From NCBI GenBank assembly GCA_025363295.1, contig JANYEC010000047.1, positions 91,283 through 155,282 on the forward strand: DNA of 64,000 nt, written 5' to 3'. The notes beneath the pieces are model-generated. The model was not told where the DNA came from, ran no database searches, and was given only the letters and a program-made list of their open reading frames with translations. Both the position numbers and the translations under genes were made by a program. The DNA comes from Akkermansiaceae bacterium. Lineage in GTDB: Bacteria; Verrucomicrobiota; Verrucomicrobiia; Verrucomicrobiales; Akkermansiaceae. Position 1 is the first letter of the stretch; every line of letters starts with the position of its first letter. Shown here piece after piece: positions 8,520 to 17,945 of the stretch.

Positions 8520-9338
8520 ATGCCCGCACCCCTCTTATACGAATCCCACTGCCATACGACGCTGTGCAAGCATGCTCTCGGGACGACGGACGAATACGCG
8601 GAGGTCGCCTTGGCCCGGAATTTCAAAGGCATTACCTTCACCTGCCACTGCCCGCTACCCGATGGGTTTTCTTCTAACGTCCGCATGAGTCCGGATCAGC
8701 TCGATGAATACATCGCCATGGTCGCCTCTACCCGCGACGTTTTTGCCGGGCGGCTGGACGTGAGACTGGGATTGGAAAGTGATTACTATCCGGGCGTGGA
8801 GCCTTGGTTAGAAAAACTCCATGCCAACGTTCCCCTGAGCCACGTTCTTGGCTCCATTCACTATCAGGTTTCTGACTATCGGAAGCTGTTTTACACGGGA
8901 AAGATTCATAGCTATCAGAAACTCTACTACGACCACCTCGCCCTCTCGGCGGAGAGTGGGCTGTTCGACACCTTGGCGCATCCGGACCTCATTAAAAACG
9001 AATCACCTGCAGATTGGGATTTTAACCGCTTGCGTCCGACCATCGAACACGCGCTCGACCGCATCGCCGCCACCGGTGTGGCCATGGAACTCAACACCAG
9101 CGGCGTCCAAAAGGCTCTACCAGAAATGAATCCCTCGCCCTCGCAACTGGCACTCATGCAAGAACGCGGCATCCCCGTGGTCATCGGGGCGGACGCACAT
9201 GTCCCGCAGCGTGTGGGTGATGGCTACGCCACCGCCTTACGGCTGCTAGAAACTGCGGGCTACCATGAAGTGAGCTATTTCATCGACCGCCAGCGCCAAA
9301 CCGTCCCCATCGCGGCTGCGCTTGAGTCGTTGATGTGA
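8520..9338 (+). CDS. PHP-domain histidinol-phosphatase (HisJ-like)
   Basis: A 272-residue PHP-superfamily phosphoesterase that begins 8 bases after opcA. Metal-ligand motifs are YESHCHTTLCKHA at the start, the GLESDYYPG segment, LGSIHY, LAHPDL and, near the end, VVIGADAHVP. These match the trinuclear-metal histidinol-phosphatase HisJ, which removes phosphate from L-histidinol phosphate in histidine synthesis. No other his genes are nearby, so the true substrate could be another phosphomonoester. PHP family membership is firm and the HisJ function probable. Confidence 0.8.
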   Translation: MPAPLLYESHCHTTLCKHALGTTDEYAEVALARNFKGITFTCHCPLPDGFSSNVRMSPDQLDEYIAMVASTRDVFAGRLDVRLGLESDYYPGVEPWLEKLHANVPLSHVLGSIHYQVSDYRKLFYTGKIHSYQKLYYDHLALSAESGLFDTLAHPDLIKNESPADWDFNRLRPTIEHALDRIAATGVAMELNTSGVQKALPEMNPSPSQLALMQERGIPVVIGADAHVPQRVGDGYATALRLLETAGYHEVSYFIDRQRQTVPIAAALESLM

Positions 9339-9415
9339 TCTTGATCAGCACCACGAATAAGAGTGGTAGAACTACTTGAAGCATCTGCATTCCGAGACTA
9401 TTGTTCGCTTTATTT

Positions 9416-10327
9416 ATGGCGGCACCCTCTGACATCGTTTTCACCTCATTCATCGGTGACGCACTCGCCCTTGGACCGCACTGGATCTATCAGCAGAAAG
9501 AACTCAGGCAGCGGTTCGGACATATCATGGGGTATTTGCCGCCTGCCACCGCCTATCATGCAGGGCGGAAAACGGGAGATTTCACGCATTACGGAGATCA
9601 GACTCTGATCGTTTTACGATCCATCGCCGAGCTGGGACACTTCAATCTCACTCATTTTTCTAAAGTTTGGCGGGCGTTTTGGGAAGACCCTACAACCATT
9701 TCTTATCGGGACAGCGCGACCAAAAAAACGCTCGCTCATTTGCAATCCGGCATGCCCTTGGAAAATGCGGCCTCTGCATCTGCTGATCTAGCAGGAGCCG
9801 CGCGGATCGCTCCCCTTTTTCTTCTCGAATGGGAGAATGACGCCCGCCTCTTTTCTGCGGCCCGTGCTCTCACTGCCTTCACCCACGGCGATTCCGCTGT
9901 GATCGAGACTGCTGAATTTTTCGCCCGCCTCGTGCTCGATGTCCAACGGGGAGCCAGCATTTCTCAAGCACTTGAAAAAACTGCTAGACTCTCCCATTGG
10001 AAAGCGATTCCCATGGAATGGATCACCGCAGCCCAGCTCTCGAGCGGGTCACCCAGCAGCGATGCGGAAGCACTCAATGACCACGGCCTAACCTGTCACA
10101 TCCCGGACGCTTTCACCGGAGTCTGCCATCTCTTACTGCGGCATCCGGAAGCACCTGCCACCGCTCTCATCGAGAACATCAATGCGGGTGGCGATTCCGC
10201 TGCGCGAGGGATGATGATTGGTATGGTTTACGGTGCCGCCTTCCCCGTTTCCACCCTGCCCTCCGCGTGGCTCGGCGAACTCAACGCCCGCGAGGAAATC
10301 CGTGCGCTCATCGCGAAACTCACTTGA
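9416..10327 (+). CDS. ADP-ribosylglycohydrolase family protein
   Basis: A 303-residue all-helical protein with the ADP-ribosylglycohydrolase (DraG/ARH) signature: SFIGDALALGPHWIY at the N-terminus and AGGDSAARGMMIGMVYGA near the C-terminus, which together hold the dinuclear Mg/Mn site in the family, plus DFTHYGDQTL and an FTHGD segment. The usual N-terminal GDaxG variant here reads GDALALGPHW, a form seen in a hydrolase subgroup of unknown substrate. The ATG at 9416 is preferred over the TTG at 9401. It follows the PHP gene by 77 bases. The reaction (removal of ADP-ribose or a related N-glycosidic bond) is inferred. Confidence 0.75.
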   Translation: MAAPSDIVFTSFIGDALALGPHWIYQQKELRQRFGHIMGYLPPATAYHAGRKTGDFTHYGDQTLIVLRSIAELGHFNLTHFSKVWRAFWEDPTTISYRDSATKKTLAHLQSGMPLENAASASADLAGAARIAPLFLLEWENDARLFSAARALTAFTHGDSAVIETAEFFARLVLDVQRGASISQALEKTARLSHWKAIPMEWITAAQLSSGSPSSDAEALNDHGLTCHIPDAFTGVCHLLLRHPEAPATALIENINAGGDSAARGMMIGMVYGAAFPVSTLPSAWLGELNAREEIRALIAKLT

Positions 10328-10558
10328 TAGAAACCTGAGATCTCCTTGTGGCCGACGGTGATTGTATGTAGCTCGCCTCAACATTCGGGTGCAAGCGAGG
10401 GGGGCTGCCATTTTGGGTAATTGACTCATTATCCTCGCTGCCGCGCTATTTCCCTTGTTGTTGCTTGACCCCGTCCCGCCAGCCCGCCAGTGTGCCGCCC
10501 CGCCGCGTGCCCCGATGGCCTGCGGCGTGCCCTAACTGAACTAACCTACCGATCTGCC

Positions 10559-11605
10559 ATGGCCGCGAAGATCTATACCACCAAGGATGCCCCGATTGCT
10601 CCTCTGAAAAAGAAAACCCTCGCCGTGATTGGCTTCGGCTCACAAGGCCACGCCCACGCGCTCAACCTCAAGGACAGTGGCCTCAAGGTCATCATCGGCC
10701 TCTACCCGAAGTCGAAGTCCCGTGAAGTCGCCAAGAAACTTGGCTTCGAGGTCATGGATACCGCAGAAGCAGTCAAGGCTGCCGACGTGATTTTCGTCGC
10801 CACCCCAGACACCGTGATTCCTTCGGTCTATGAAAAGGACATCGCGCCTTATCTCACCAAGGATAAGACACTGCTCTTCTCACATGGTTTCGCCGTTCAC
10901 TTCAAAACCATCACCCCACCGAAAAATGTGGATGTGATCCTCGTCGCACCTAAAGGCCCTGGCCACACAGTGCGTTCACAATTCGTTGCAGGCAAAGGTG
11001 TCCCAGGCTTGATCGCCGTCCATCAGGACGTCTCCGGCAAGGCAAAACAAACCGCTCTTGCATGGGCAGGTGGCGTCGGCTGTGCCCGTGCCGGCGTTTT
11101 TGAAACGAACTTCCGCGAAGAAACCGTCACCGATCTCTTCGGCGAACAAGTCGTGCTTTGCGGCGGCGCTACTGCCCTAGTGAAAGCCGGATTCGAAGTG
11201 TTGGTCGAAGCTGGCTATCAGCCTGAGATGGCATACTTCGAGTGCCTTCACGAACTCAAGCTCATCGTGGATCTCATGAATGAACAAGGCATCGCTGGCA
11301 TGCGTTTCTCGATCTCCGAAACCGCTGAATACGGCGACGTCACAGTTGGCCCAAAAATCATCGACGCCTCCGTCAAGAAGCGCATGGTCGCCCAACTTAA
11401 GACCATCGAAAACGGTAAGTTCGCCAAGGAGTGGACCGCTGAATACGCGGGTGGAAACAAGAACTTCAACGCGATCCGCAAGGTTGAAGCGCAGCACCCG
11501 ATCGAGAAGGTCGGCGAAAAGCTCCGCTCCACCATGAGCTGGATCAAGCAAAGCAAAATCAAAAAGGGAGCAAGCCAAGCAAGCTTCACTTCTTCCTCGA
11601 AGTAA
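10559..11605 (+). CDS. ilvC: Ketol-acid reductoisomerase (NADP+)
   Basis: A 348-residue class I KARI in the valine/isoleucine pathway; it isomerises and reduces acetolactate and acetohydroxybutyrate using Mg2+ and [22 protein letters not shown] is the dinucleotide-binding loop. The [10 protein letters not shown] segment, [12 protein letters not shown] and [13 protein letters not shown] (Mg-binding Asp/Glu) are all intact. The start at 10559 matches the family start; a longer ORF from 10490 gives non-homologous sequence. The C-terminal tail after SWIKQSK is slightly extended with Ser/Lys. A terminator follows. Confidence 0.97.
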   Translation: MAAKIYTTKDAPIAPLKKKTLAVIGFGSQGHAHALNLKDSGLKVIIGLYPKSKSREVAKKLGFEVMDTAEAVKAADVIFVATPDTVIPSVYEKDIAPYLTKDKTLLFSHGFAVHFKTITPPKNVDVILVAPKGPGHTVRSQFVAGKGVPGLIAVHQDVSGKAKQTALAWAGGVGCARAGVFETNFREETVTDLFGEQVVLCGGATALVKAGFEVLVEAGYQPEMAYFECLHELKLIVDLMNEQGIAGMRFSISETAEYGDVTVGPKIIDASVKKRMVAQLKTIENGKFAKEWTAEYAGGNKNFNAIRKVEAQHPIEKVGEKLRSTMSWIKQSKIKKGASQASFTSSSK

Positions 11606-11625
11606 TCCTTCTGGAAGCAAATTCT

Positions 11626-11660
11626 AACGCCCGTCTCCTGCAAGGGAGCCGGGCGTTTTT
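11626..11660 (+). terminator. Rho-independent terminator of ilvC
   Basis: Stem ACGCCCG / CGGGCGT, extended by an inner CTCC / GGGAG pairing, runs from about 11627 to 11656 and ends in a run of five T residues, 22 bases after the ilvC stop. On the opposite strand the stem is not followed by T residues, so it serves the plus strand only. Confidence 0.85.
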
Positions 11661-11823
11661 GATAGAACGGACTTCACCCGATGGATTTTTGCAAGAAGGT
11701 GTGAGTGTTAGCCTGATTGCCAAAAGTCATTTCCGATTCAAGGAGGGTAAGGCATCGACGGAGCGAACAGCTTTTTTCGTTAGGGAATTGGCACAGACGG
11801 TAGATCCCCGAGGAAATAGAATT

Positions 11824-12231
11824 TCAAACGATCTCGTCACTCGTAAGGGCACCACGTTCCGCTTCACTGATGAGTTTCGGTCGCCCTTCGTGATCCACTC
11901 GGACATTGGTCATACTGCCAAACGAGGCGATTTCTCCCGCTGCATTGAGGACCTCAAAACTCCAAGTGATCGCCGAAGCACCTAACCGCGAAATGGATAG
12001 AATTACCTCGATAGAGTCTCCACCGTGCAGCGGGCGCTTGTAATCGCAAGAGACTTTCACCCGAGGCCACCCGCCTTCGGAGCGATCAAACACAAGAACG
12101 CCCTTTGATCGCAAGAACTCATGTTCTGCTGCCTCCACGTATCGAAAAACGTTAGGGAAATGCATCCACCCGCTTGCATCGGTATCGCCGAAAGCGACGT
12201 CGCATGCGTGTCGATGCACCGGATTTTCCAT
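11824..12231 (-). CDS. Hotdog-fold acyl-CoA thioesterase (YbgC/4-hydroxybenzoyl-CoA thioesterase family)
   Basis: A 135-residue protein with the active-site segment VAFGDTDASGWMHFPNVFRYVEAAEHEF (the Asp of GDTDASG is the conserved catalytic residue), then VSCDYKRPLHGGD and NVRVDHEGRP, as in YbgC-type thioesterases. These cleave acyl-CoA or acyl-ACP thioesters. It begins 9 bases after the fabF stop, so the two genes are probably cotranscribed, and a role at the fatty-acid synthesis / acyl-ACP level is likely. The substrate chain length cannot be told. Confidence 0.85.
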   Translation of the reverse strand: MENPVHRHACDVAFGDTDASGWMHFPNVFRYVEAAEHEFLRSKGVLVFDRSEGGWPRVKVSCDYKRPLHGGDSIEVILSISRLGASAITWSFEVLNAAGEIASFGSMTNVRVDHEGRPKLISEAERGALTSDEIV

Positions 12232-12240
12232 AAGCGGAAT

Positions 12241-13488
12241 TTACTCAAAGCGGCTCACTAACAGGGACGCATTGTGCCCGCCAAACCCGAAACTGTTACT
12301 AAGAGCGACCTTGACCGGCACCTCACGGGCGACGTTCGGGACCACATCGAGATCGCACTCGGGGTCTTGCTCTTCCACATTGATCGTGGGCGGAATCACG
12401 CCTTCTTTGATCGCCATGACACTTGCAATTAACTCGATCCCACCTGCAGCACCGAGCATGTGACCCGTCATCGACTTGGTGGAACTCACCATGAGCCCGT
12501 TTTTAGCGTAGTCGCCGAAAGCGAGTTTGATCGCTTTCGTTTCCGCCACGTCCCCAAGACCGGTGGAGGTTGCATGCGCATTGAGATACTGCACATCCTC
12601 GGGGTTCTTTTTCCCGTGGCGGAGCGCCATTTGGATCGCATACGCCGGGCCGCTGCCATCGGGCGATGGCGCACTGAGATGATAGGCATCCGCACTCACA
12701 CCATAGCCGATAAGCTCTGCATAAATTTTCGCTCCACGCTTACGGGCGTGTTCAAGTTCTTCAATCACGATGACTCCTGCGCCCTCGCCCATCACGAAAC
12801 CGTCGCGGTTTTTATCAAACGGGCGTGATGCGCCTTCGGGATCATTATTGCGCGTGCTCAGCGCCTTCATGTTTCCGAATCCACAAAGCCCCATCGGCAG
12901 AACGGCCGCTTCGGCACCACCGCAGAGAAACGCATCCGCATCCCCAAATTTGATGATCCGCCAAGCTTCACCAATGTTGTGGTTAGATGTCGCACAAGCA
13001 GTGACGATGACCATGTTAGGTCCAAGGAGACCAAACTCCATCGAGATAATACCCGTGGCGATGTTAGATATCATCATCGGGATCGTGAAAGGTGAAACGC
13101 GTTTCGGTCCCTTGTTCAGAAATGTGGAATGCTCACGCTCTAGAGTGGATAGCCCGCCGATGCCACTGCCGACCATGACCCCAAAGCGGCGCGGGTCGAT
13201 CTTGGAAACATCCACGCCGGAGTCTGCCATCGCCATTTTTGAAGCGGCCACGGCGAATTGCACATAGCGGTCCGAGCGGCGGGCGTCTTTCGGAACGCCA
13301 AAATAACCATCCGCATTGAAGTCCTTGATTTCCCCCGCGATTTTGCAATCGAAGGAGTCTGTATCAAGCTGGGTGATCCGGGAAATCCCGCTGCGACCCG
13401 ACTTCAGACCGTCCCAAGTGGTGTCTAAGTCGTTGCCAAGTGGAGACAGACAACCCATGCCGGTGATTACGACGCGCCGTTCATTCAT
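12241..13488 (-). CDS. fabF: 3-oxoacyl-[acyl-carrier-protein] synthase II
   Basis: A 415-residue condensing enzyme of type II fatty-acid synthesis; it elongates acyl-ACP with malonyl-ACP. The KAS II triad is visible: Cys165 (TACATSNHN), His305 (NAHATSTGLGD) and His343 (KSMTGHMLGAAGG). The N-terminal RRVVITGMGCLSPLG is typical. The position after map and before a thioesterase, with no acpP or fabD/G beside it, is unusual. The canonical Gly after the catalytic-site Thr is Ser here, a mild variation. Confidence 0.95.
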   Translation of the reverse strand: MNERRVVITGMGCLSPLGNDLDTTWDGLKSGRSGISRITQLDTDSFDCKIAGEIKDFNADGYFGVPKDARRSDRYVQFAVAASKMAMADSGVDVSKIDPRRFGVMVGSGIGGLSTLEREHSTFLNKGPKRVSPFTIPMMISNIATGIISMEFGLLGPNMVIVTACATSNHNIGEAWRIIKFGDADAFLCGGAEAAVLPMGLCGFGNMKALSTRNNDPEGASRPFDKNRDGFVMGEGAGVIVIEELEHARKRGAKIYAELIGYGVSADAYHLSAPSPDGSGPAYAIQMALRHGKKNPEDVQYLNAHATSTGLGDVAETKAIKLAFGDYAKNGLMVSSTKSMTGHMLGAAGGIELIASVMAIKEGVIPPTINVEEQDPECDLDVVPNVAREVPVKVALSNSFGFGGHNASLLVSRFE

Positions 13489-13571
13489 AATTTATTTGGA
13501 GAGTTTGGAGATTGATGACCCGCGGCGCAAGCTTCATGATTTGCTTCATCACTTGAACGCTCGGTAGAGCT

Positions 13572-14414
13572 TTACCAAGCAGGTAACCCCATCATCTCGG
13601 GCAATGCTTCACGCGGCCGCCAAGTTAGGATTTCGGGCTCGCCGGAAGTGATGAGCACGGTGTGCTCGAAGTGAGCCGAAGGTTTTCTATCCTCCGTGAT
13701 GACGGTCCAGCCATCATCGAGAATTCTCACTTGGGGAACGCCCGCGTTGACCATCGGCTCGATGGCAAGCGTCATGCCGGGCATGAGTGTCGCGGACTTG
13801 CCCTGAGGTCGATAGTTAGGCACCTGTGGCTCTTCGTGCAAACGGCGACCCACCCCGTGCCCGACGAATTCACGAACAATGGTGAAACCACGCGGCTTGG
13901 CAAAATCTTCAACGGAAGCGCAGAGATCGGAAAGTTTGCGACCCGCGCGGGCATGGCTGATCGCTTCAAAAAGAGATTGTTCGGTGACTGCTAACAGGCG
14001 TTTAGTTTCTAGCGGGATATCCCCTGCCGGAACTGTCGTGGCGTTGTCGCCTATGAATCCACTTTTCACAATTCCTACATCGATCTTCACGATATCTCCC
14101 GGCAGGATCTTGCGCGGGCCGCCGATGCCATGAACGACTTCCTCGTTGATAGAAATACAAGTGTAGCCGGGAAAGCCGCGATAGCCGAGAAAGGCGCTTT
14201 TGCAATCATGCTGCCTCATGAGATCCGCAGCGAGCAGATCAATCTCACGAGTGGTGCGACCCGGCGCGACTTCCTTGGCCAATGCCTGCAGAATGGATGA
14301 AGCAATGGCACCAGCGGCCCGCATGAAATCGATTTCACGCGGGGTTTTGATAGGAATACGATTTCTGCGGGACACCTGGTTAGAAATGCTGATGATTAAT
14401 TTTCCGATAGTCAA
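13572..14414 (-). CDS. map: Methionine aminopeptidase type I
   Basis: A 280-residue protein. All five metal ligands are present with the canonical spacing: Asp112, Asp123, His186, Glu219 and Glu250. It removes the initiator Met cotranslationally. The ATG at 14414 overlaps the adk stop as ATGA, the usual adk-map coupling. About 20 extra residues precede the conserved IKTPREIDFMRAAG segment, so a slightly later start is possible. In many bacteria infA and the alpha operon follow; here an 83-base gap leads to fabF. Confidence 0.96.
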   Translation of the reverse strand: MTIGKLIISISNQVSRRNRIPIKTPREIDFMRAAGAIASSILQALAKEVAPGRTTREIDLLAADLMRQHDCKSAFLGYRGFPGYTCISINEEVVHGIGGPRKILPGDIVKIDVGIVKSGFIGDNATTVPAGDIPLETKRLLAVTEQSLFEAISHARAGRKLSDLCASVEDFAKPRGFTIVREFVGHGVGRRLHEEPQVPNYRPQGKSATLMPGMTLAIEPMVNAGVPQVRILDDGWTVITEDRKPSAHFEHTVLITSGEPEILTWRPREALPEMMGLPAW

Positions 14415-15073
14415 ACCGGCCGGGAGAAAAAGGAGAAGATGCGGGCACTCACCTCGTCCTGAGGGGCCGTCGCATCGCAGGCGCGGAGCTTATCCAGATG
14501 GCGATAGTGATCAATGACGGGGTGAGTCAAACTGATAAATTCAGCATGACGTCTGCGGAAGTTCTTTTCACTATCATCAGCGCGCGGGCCTGCTGGAGAA
14601 TTACAAACGGGGCAAAGATCGCCGGGAAGAAGTTGCTGATTCTGGCCTGTCCAACGGCACGCTGGGCATTCCACACGCTCGAGGATGCGTGCGAGGAGAC
14701 CTGAAACCGGCACGTCGAGCGAAACCGCAGCATCCAGTTTGAGATTATTTCCCAAAAGCCACTCATCGAGGAAAAGTGCTTGAGGCAAGCTGCGAGGAAA
14801 TCCATCAAGCACCCAGCCACCCGTTTGATCGGCGAGCCAATCCGCGAGAATTGGGCACATTAGGTTGTCTGGCAGATATTCGCCGCGGTCAAGAATCGGC
14901 TTCGCTTGCTGACCTAGCCGTGTGGAATTTTTCACATTTTCCCGGAGCAGTGCCCCGGTGCTGAGGTAGCCTAGTCCCAGGTCGCGGGCCAAACGCCGCC
15001 CCTGCGTGCCTTTGCCCGAGGCGGGTGGACCTAGCAGAATAATCCGGAGCGGTCTAGCGGCAGAATCAGTCAA
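14411..15073 (-). CDS. adk: Adenylate kinase (zinc-type lid)
   Basis: Counting from the TTG at 15073 gives 220 residues. The P-loop GPPASGKGTQ is at 15-24, LDGFPRS is present, and the lid carries four cysteines (136, 139, 154, 157: CPAC...CPVC) as in zinc-binding adenylate kinases. It interconverts ATP + AMP and 2 ADP. The TTG was chosen because it lies just after the secY stop (15076); an in-frame ATG at 15136 would overlap secY by 61 bases. The residues before RIILLG are not conserved, so the start is uncertain. The order secY-adk-map is the standard end of the spc operon. Confidence 0.9.
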   Translation of the reverse strand: MTDSAARPLRIILLGPPASGKGTQGRRLARDLGLGYLSTGALLRENVKNSTRLGQQAKPILDRGEYLPDNLMCPILADWLADQTGGWVLDGFPRSLPQALFLDEWLLGNNLKLDAAVSLDVPVSGLLARILERVECPACRWTGQNQQLLPGDLCPVCNSPAGPRADDSEKNFRRRHAEFISLTHPVIDHYRHLDKLRACDATAPQDEVSARIFSFFSRPV

Positions 15074-15075
15074 TG

Positions 15076-16578
15076 TCAGCGATTGTAAATGGCGGCTGTA
15101 ATGCCCACCACGATCAAAATAGCGATCACTGTCCAAAGATAAATAATCGCGGTCTTCGGGGCTGCACCGCTGGTTTGGCTGAGACGATCGTAGCGACCCT
15201 TGAGCTTACCTTTGCGAAGGAAGCCATCATAGTGCTTTTGCAAGAGTTGGGTTTCCACTTGGCGCATCACATCAAGCACTACACCCACCATGATCAACAG
15301 CGAAGTGCCGCCAAAAAAGTGAAGAATCAAAGAGCCCGGAGGCAAACCGACCAAGTGACCAGTAAGCACGGGTAGCACGAAGAGAATCGCAAGGAAAATG
15401 GCACCCGCGAAGGTCAGGCGGGTCATCGTGAAGTCGAGGAAATCCGCCGTTGGCTTGCCCGGACGCACGCCCGGGATGTAGCCGCCGTTACGTTTGAGAT
15501 CTTCCGCGATCTGCGATGGCTGGAACATCATCGCCACCCAGAAATAGGAGAAAAGGAAAATGCCGACCCCGCCAAGCACATAGAACCATGCACCACCTTG
15601 GGAGAGTTGGCCGGAAAGTTTCACTGCCCATGGCTGGCTACCCACGCCGGGGATCATTTGCAACATGATCGGTGGCAAAGAGAGAATCGCGGTTGCGAAA
15701 ATCACGGGCATCACGCCTGCGTAGTTCACCTTGAGGGGCAAATACTGGGTTTGTCCGCCGAACTGCTTACGACCCACGACACGCTTGGCGTATTGCACCG
15801 CGATCCGTCGCTGCGCCTGGGTGATGGCAATGGTTCCGGCGATCACCACTAACAAGAGGGCAATCATCACTACCATCATGATCGAGTTGAATGGGCTCAC
15901 ACCCTCGCCGGTGACGAAATATCTCCATGCACCAATTAAAGCGCCAGGCAGACCAGAGATGATGTTAACCGTAATGATGATCGAAGTTCCATTACCGATA
16001 CCCTTTTCGGTGATTTGATCCGCGATCCAAAGAAGCAGAACGGTGCCGGCCACAATCGTGACCACGGTGAGCACCATCCAAATCGCGCTCGGGTCGGGCA
16101 CTAAAGGACGCCCGACCAGTTCGATTCCCTTCATCAAAGGTGAGTTTCCAGCCGCTAGTGACTTGGCAACGAAGAACCCTTGGACAAGCGCAATGCCGAT
16201 CGTGATGTAGCGGGTGTATTGGGTGATCTTTTGGCGTCCGCCGTCCTCACGGGCGAGGCGAGAAAGCTTCGGCACCACCGCCGTCATGAGCTGCACCATA
16301 ATCGACGCGGAAATATAAGGCATGATTCCCAGCGCGAAAATCCCAGCCTGCTGTAGCCCGCCCCCAGAGAAAACCTGGAGCAAAGCACCAATGCCGCCGC
16401 CCGAGCTCTTCGGATCCTGCTTTTGCACGGTGTCCAGCCACTCCTTGATGACCGTGGCATCCACCCCGGGAAGGGTGATGTGCACGCCCAGTCGGATGAT
16501 GACGATCAGGGCGAGAGTGAAAAGAATGCGGTCCCGGAGTTCCGGAATTTTCCAAGTGTTAGTGAACGCAGAAATCAT
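15076..16578 (-). CDS. secY: Preprotein translocase subunit SecY
   Basis: A 500-residue membrane protein with about ten transmembrane helices, the channel of the Sec translocon. It has the typical start (FTNTWKIPELRDRILFTLALIVIIRLG), an extended plug-region loop, the conserved GIGNGTSIIITVNIISGLP segment and the cytosolic LPLKVNYAGVMPVIFA and ADFLDFTMTRLTFAGA segments. It is separated from rplO by 95 bases that contain a strong intrinsic terminator, so its expression may depend on read-through or on a promoter of its own. Confidence 0.97.
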   Translation of the reverse strand: MISAFTNTWKIPELRDRILFTLALIVIIRLGVHITLPGVDATVIKEWLDTVQKQDPKSSGGGIGALLQVFSGGGLQQAGIFALGIMPYISASIMVQLMTAVVPKLSRLAREDGGRQKITQYTRYITIGIALVQGFFVAKSLAAGNSPLMKGIELVGRPLVPDPSAIWMVLTVVTIVAGTVLLLWIADQITEKGIGNGTSIIITVNIISGLPGALIGAWRYFVTGEGVSPFNSIMMVVMIALLLVVIAGTIAITQAQRRIAVQYAKRVVGRKQFGGQTQYLPLKVNYAGVMPVIFATAILSLPPIMLQMIPGVGSQPWAVKLSGQLSQGGAWFYVLGGVGIFLFSYFWVAMMFQPSQIAEDLKRNGGYIPGVRPGKPTADFLDFTMTRLTFAGAIFLAILFVLPVLTGHLVGLPPGSLILHFFGGTSLLIMVGVVLDVMRQVETQLLQKHYDGFLRKGKLKGRYDRLSQTSGAAPKTAIIYLWTVIAILIVVGITAAIYNR

Positions 16579-16610
16579 AATAGAAGAATGAGAAAAATGA
16601 CGCGTAGGTT

Positions 16611-16649
16611 AAAAAAACGATGAGGAAGCGCAGAAGCGCTTCCTCATCG
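16611..16649 (-). terminator. Strong intrinsic terminator between rplO and secY
   Basis: A perfect 13-bp stem (16618-16630 with 16637-16649; arm CGATGAGGAAGCG) with a six-base loop is followed on the minus strand by seven T residues (16617-16611). It starts 24 bases after the rplO stop and ends 33 bases before the secY start. The geometry is textbook for Rho-independent termination, yet it lies inside what is normally one operon. Confidence 0.9.
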
Positions 16650-16673
16650 GAAATCAGAGATCTATGGGAGTGA

Positions 16674-17126
16674 TCAAGCGATGGGTTCCGTAACAGAACC
16701 ACCGGCTTTTTCGATCTTTTCACGAGCGGAAGCACTGGCGTTTTCCACCACGAGGTGGAATGCCTTAGTGACTTCGCCAATACCAAGAACCTTGACCTTG
16801 TCGCAACGGCCATTGACCAAGCCTTGGCCACGGAGTGCTGCTTCGTCGATGGTAGCTCCGGCGTCGAAAAGATCGTCGAGTTCACCTACGTTGAAGACGC
16901 AAAACTTGTCGCGGAAATCGTAGTTGTTGAAACCGCGCTTCGGAAGGCGGCGATGAAGAGGCATCTGGCCACCTTCGAAACCGACACGAGTGCCAGAACC
17001 GGAGCGGGCTTTCTGGCCCTTGTTACCTTTGCAGGATGTCTTGCCGTGACCGGAGCTTTCGCCGCAACCAAGGCGCTTGACCTTGTGCTTGGAGCCGGGG
17101 TTCGGGCTGAATGAGTGGAGTTCCAT
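16674..17126 (-). CDS. rplO: 50S ribosomal protein L15
   Basis: A 150-residue L15 of the large subunit, binding 23S rRNA. The glycine-rich N-terminal half (GSKHKVKRLGCGESSGHGKTSCKG, then GFEGGQMPLHRRLPKRGF) is the family hallmark. It is the last ribosomal gene of this block before the terminator. rpmD (L30), usually just upstream, is missing. Confidence 0.97.
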   Translation of the reverse strand: MELHSFSPNPGSKHKVKRLGCGESSGHGKTSCKGNKGQKARSGSGTRVGFEGGQMPLHRRLPKRGFNNYDFRDKFCVFNVGELDDLFDAGATIDEAALRGQGLVNGRCDKVKVLGIGEVTKAFHLVVENASASAREKIEKAGGSVTEPIA

Positions 17127-17213
17127 TGTATTAGAAGAGTTATTGGTTAAAGGTTATTGGTTAGAAGTGAAGAGTATTGTATTCCAAATAACTTTTAACT
17201 TCTAACACTTAAC

Positions 17214-17924
17214 TCAGATCGCCTTTTCCCGTTTCTTTTTGCCACGGCCGGAGAGGATCTGGTCGCGGGTGCGGAGTTGGGACAGCGCCTTGAGTGTGGC
17301 TTTCACCACGTTGGCGTGATTGGAGGAGCCCATCGACTTGGCGAGGATATCGCGGATACCGACGGCTTCGCAAACGGCGCGCACACCGCCACCGGCGATG
17401 ATGCCCGTTCCCGGAGAAGCAGGCTTGAGGAGAACCTTGCCACCACCGAATTCTGCGTAGATTTCGTGAGGAATCGTTCCGTCAACAATGCTCATCGAAA
17501 CGAGCACCTTGCGGGCTCCTTCGCTGGCTTTCTTGATCGCATCGGCCACTTCGTTTGCCTTGCCATAGCCGAGTCCGACTTTGCCTACCTTGTTGCCAGT
17601 GACAACGAGTGCGGAGAAGCTGAAACGACGACCGCCCTTGACGACCTTGGCGCATCGGTTGATGAAGACGACCTTTTCGGAAAGTTCGTTACCTTCGGCA
17701 TCAGTCGGAGCAGCACGCTCTTCACGACGTGGGCCGCCGCGTCCGCGACCGCCGCCTTGGCCACCCCCACCGCCGCCACCTTGATAGCCGCCACCACCGC
17801 CGCCTTGGCCGCGATTGCCTTGATAGCCACCTTGGTTAGGTGCGGAGCCTGCAACAGGGCCCAAAGGAAGGGCTGCTGGAGCTGCCGGTGTTGCTGGAGT
17901 TTCGTTTTCTGGAATTGTTACCAT
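17214..17924 (-). CDS. rpsE: 30S ribosomal protein S5 with long Gly/Arg-rich N-terminal extension
   Basis: A 236-residue S5; about 165 is usual. The core from about residue 80 is standard ([59 protein letters not shown]). Ahead of it lie about 75 extra residues, first Pro/Ala-rich and then dense in Gly with Gln/Tyr/Arg ([13 protein letters not shown] and [13 protein letters not shown]). S5 lies at the mRNA entry side and contributes to decoding fidelity and mRNA unwinding with S3 and S4. The tail resembles RGG RNA-binding regions and should be disordered. Confidence 0.96.
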   Translation of the reverse strand: MVTIPENETPATPAAPAALPLGPVAGSAPNQGGYQGNRGQGGGGGGYQGGGGGGGQGGGRGRGGPRREERAAPTDAEGNELSEKVVFINRCAKVVKGGRRFSFSALVVTGNKVGKVGLGYGKANEVADAIKKASEGARKVLVSMSIVDGTIPHEIYAEFGGGKVLLKPASPGTGIIAGGGVRAVCEAVGIRDILAKSMGSSNHANVVKATLKALSQLRTRDQILSGRGKKKREKAI

Positions 17925-17945
17925 GATATGTATCTGGTCGGAGCG

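Noticed and set aside
17127..17213. Possible rpmD (L30) between rpsE and rplO
   Set aside because: Only 87 bases are available and the frames contain no L30-like sequence; the gap has AT-rich repeated GTTATTGGTTA units and an imperfect inverted repeat instead.
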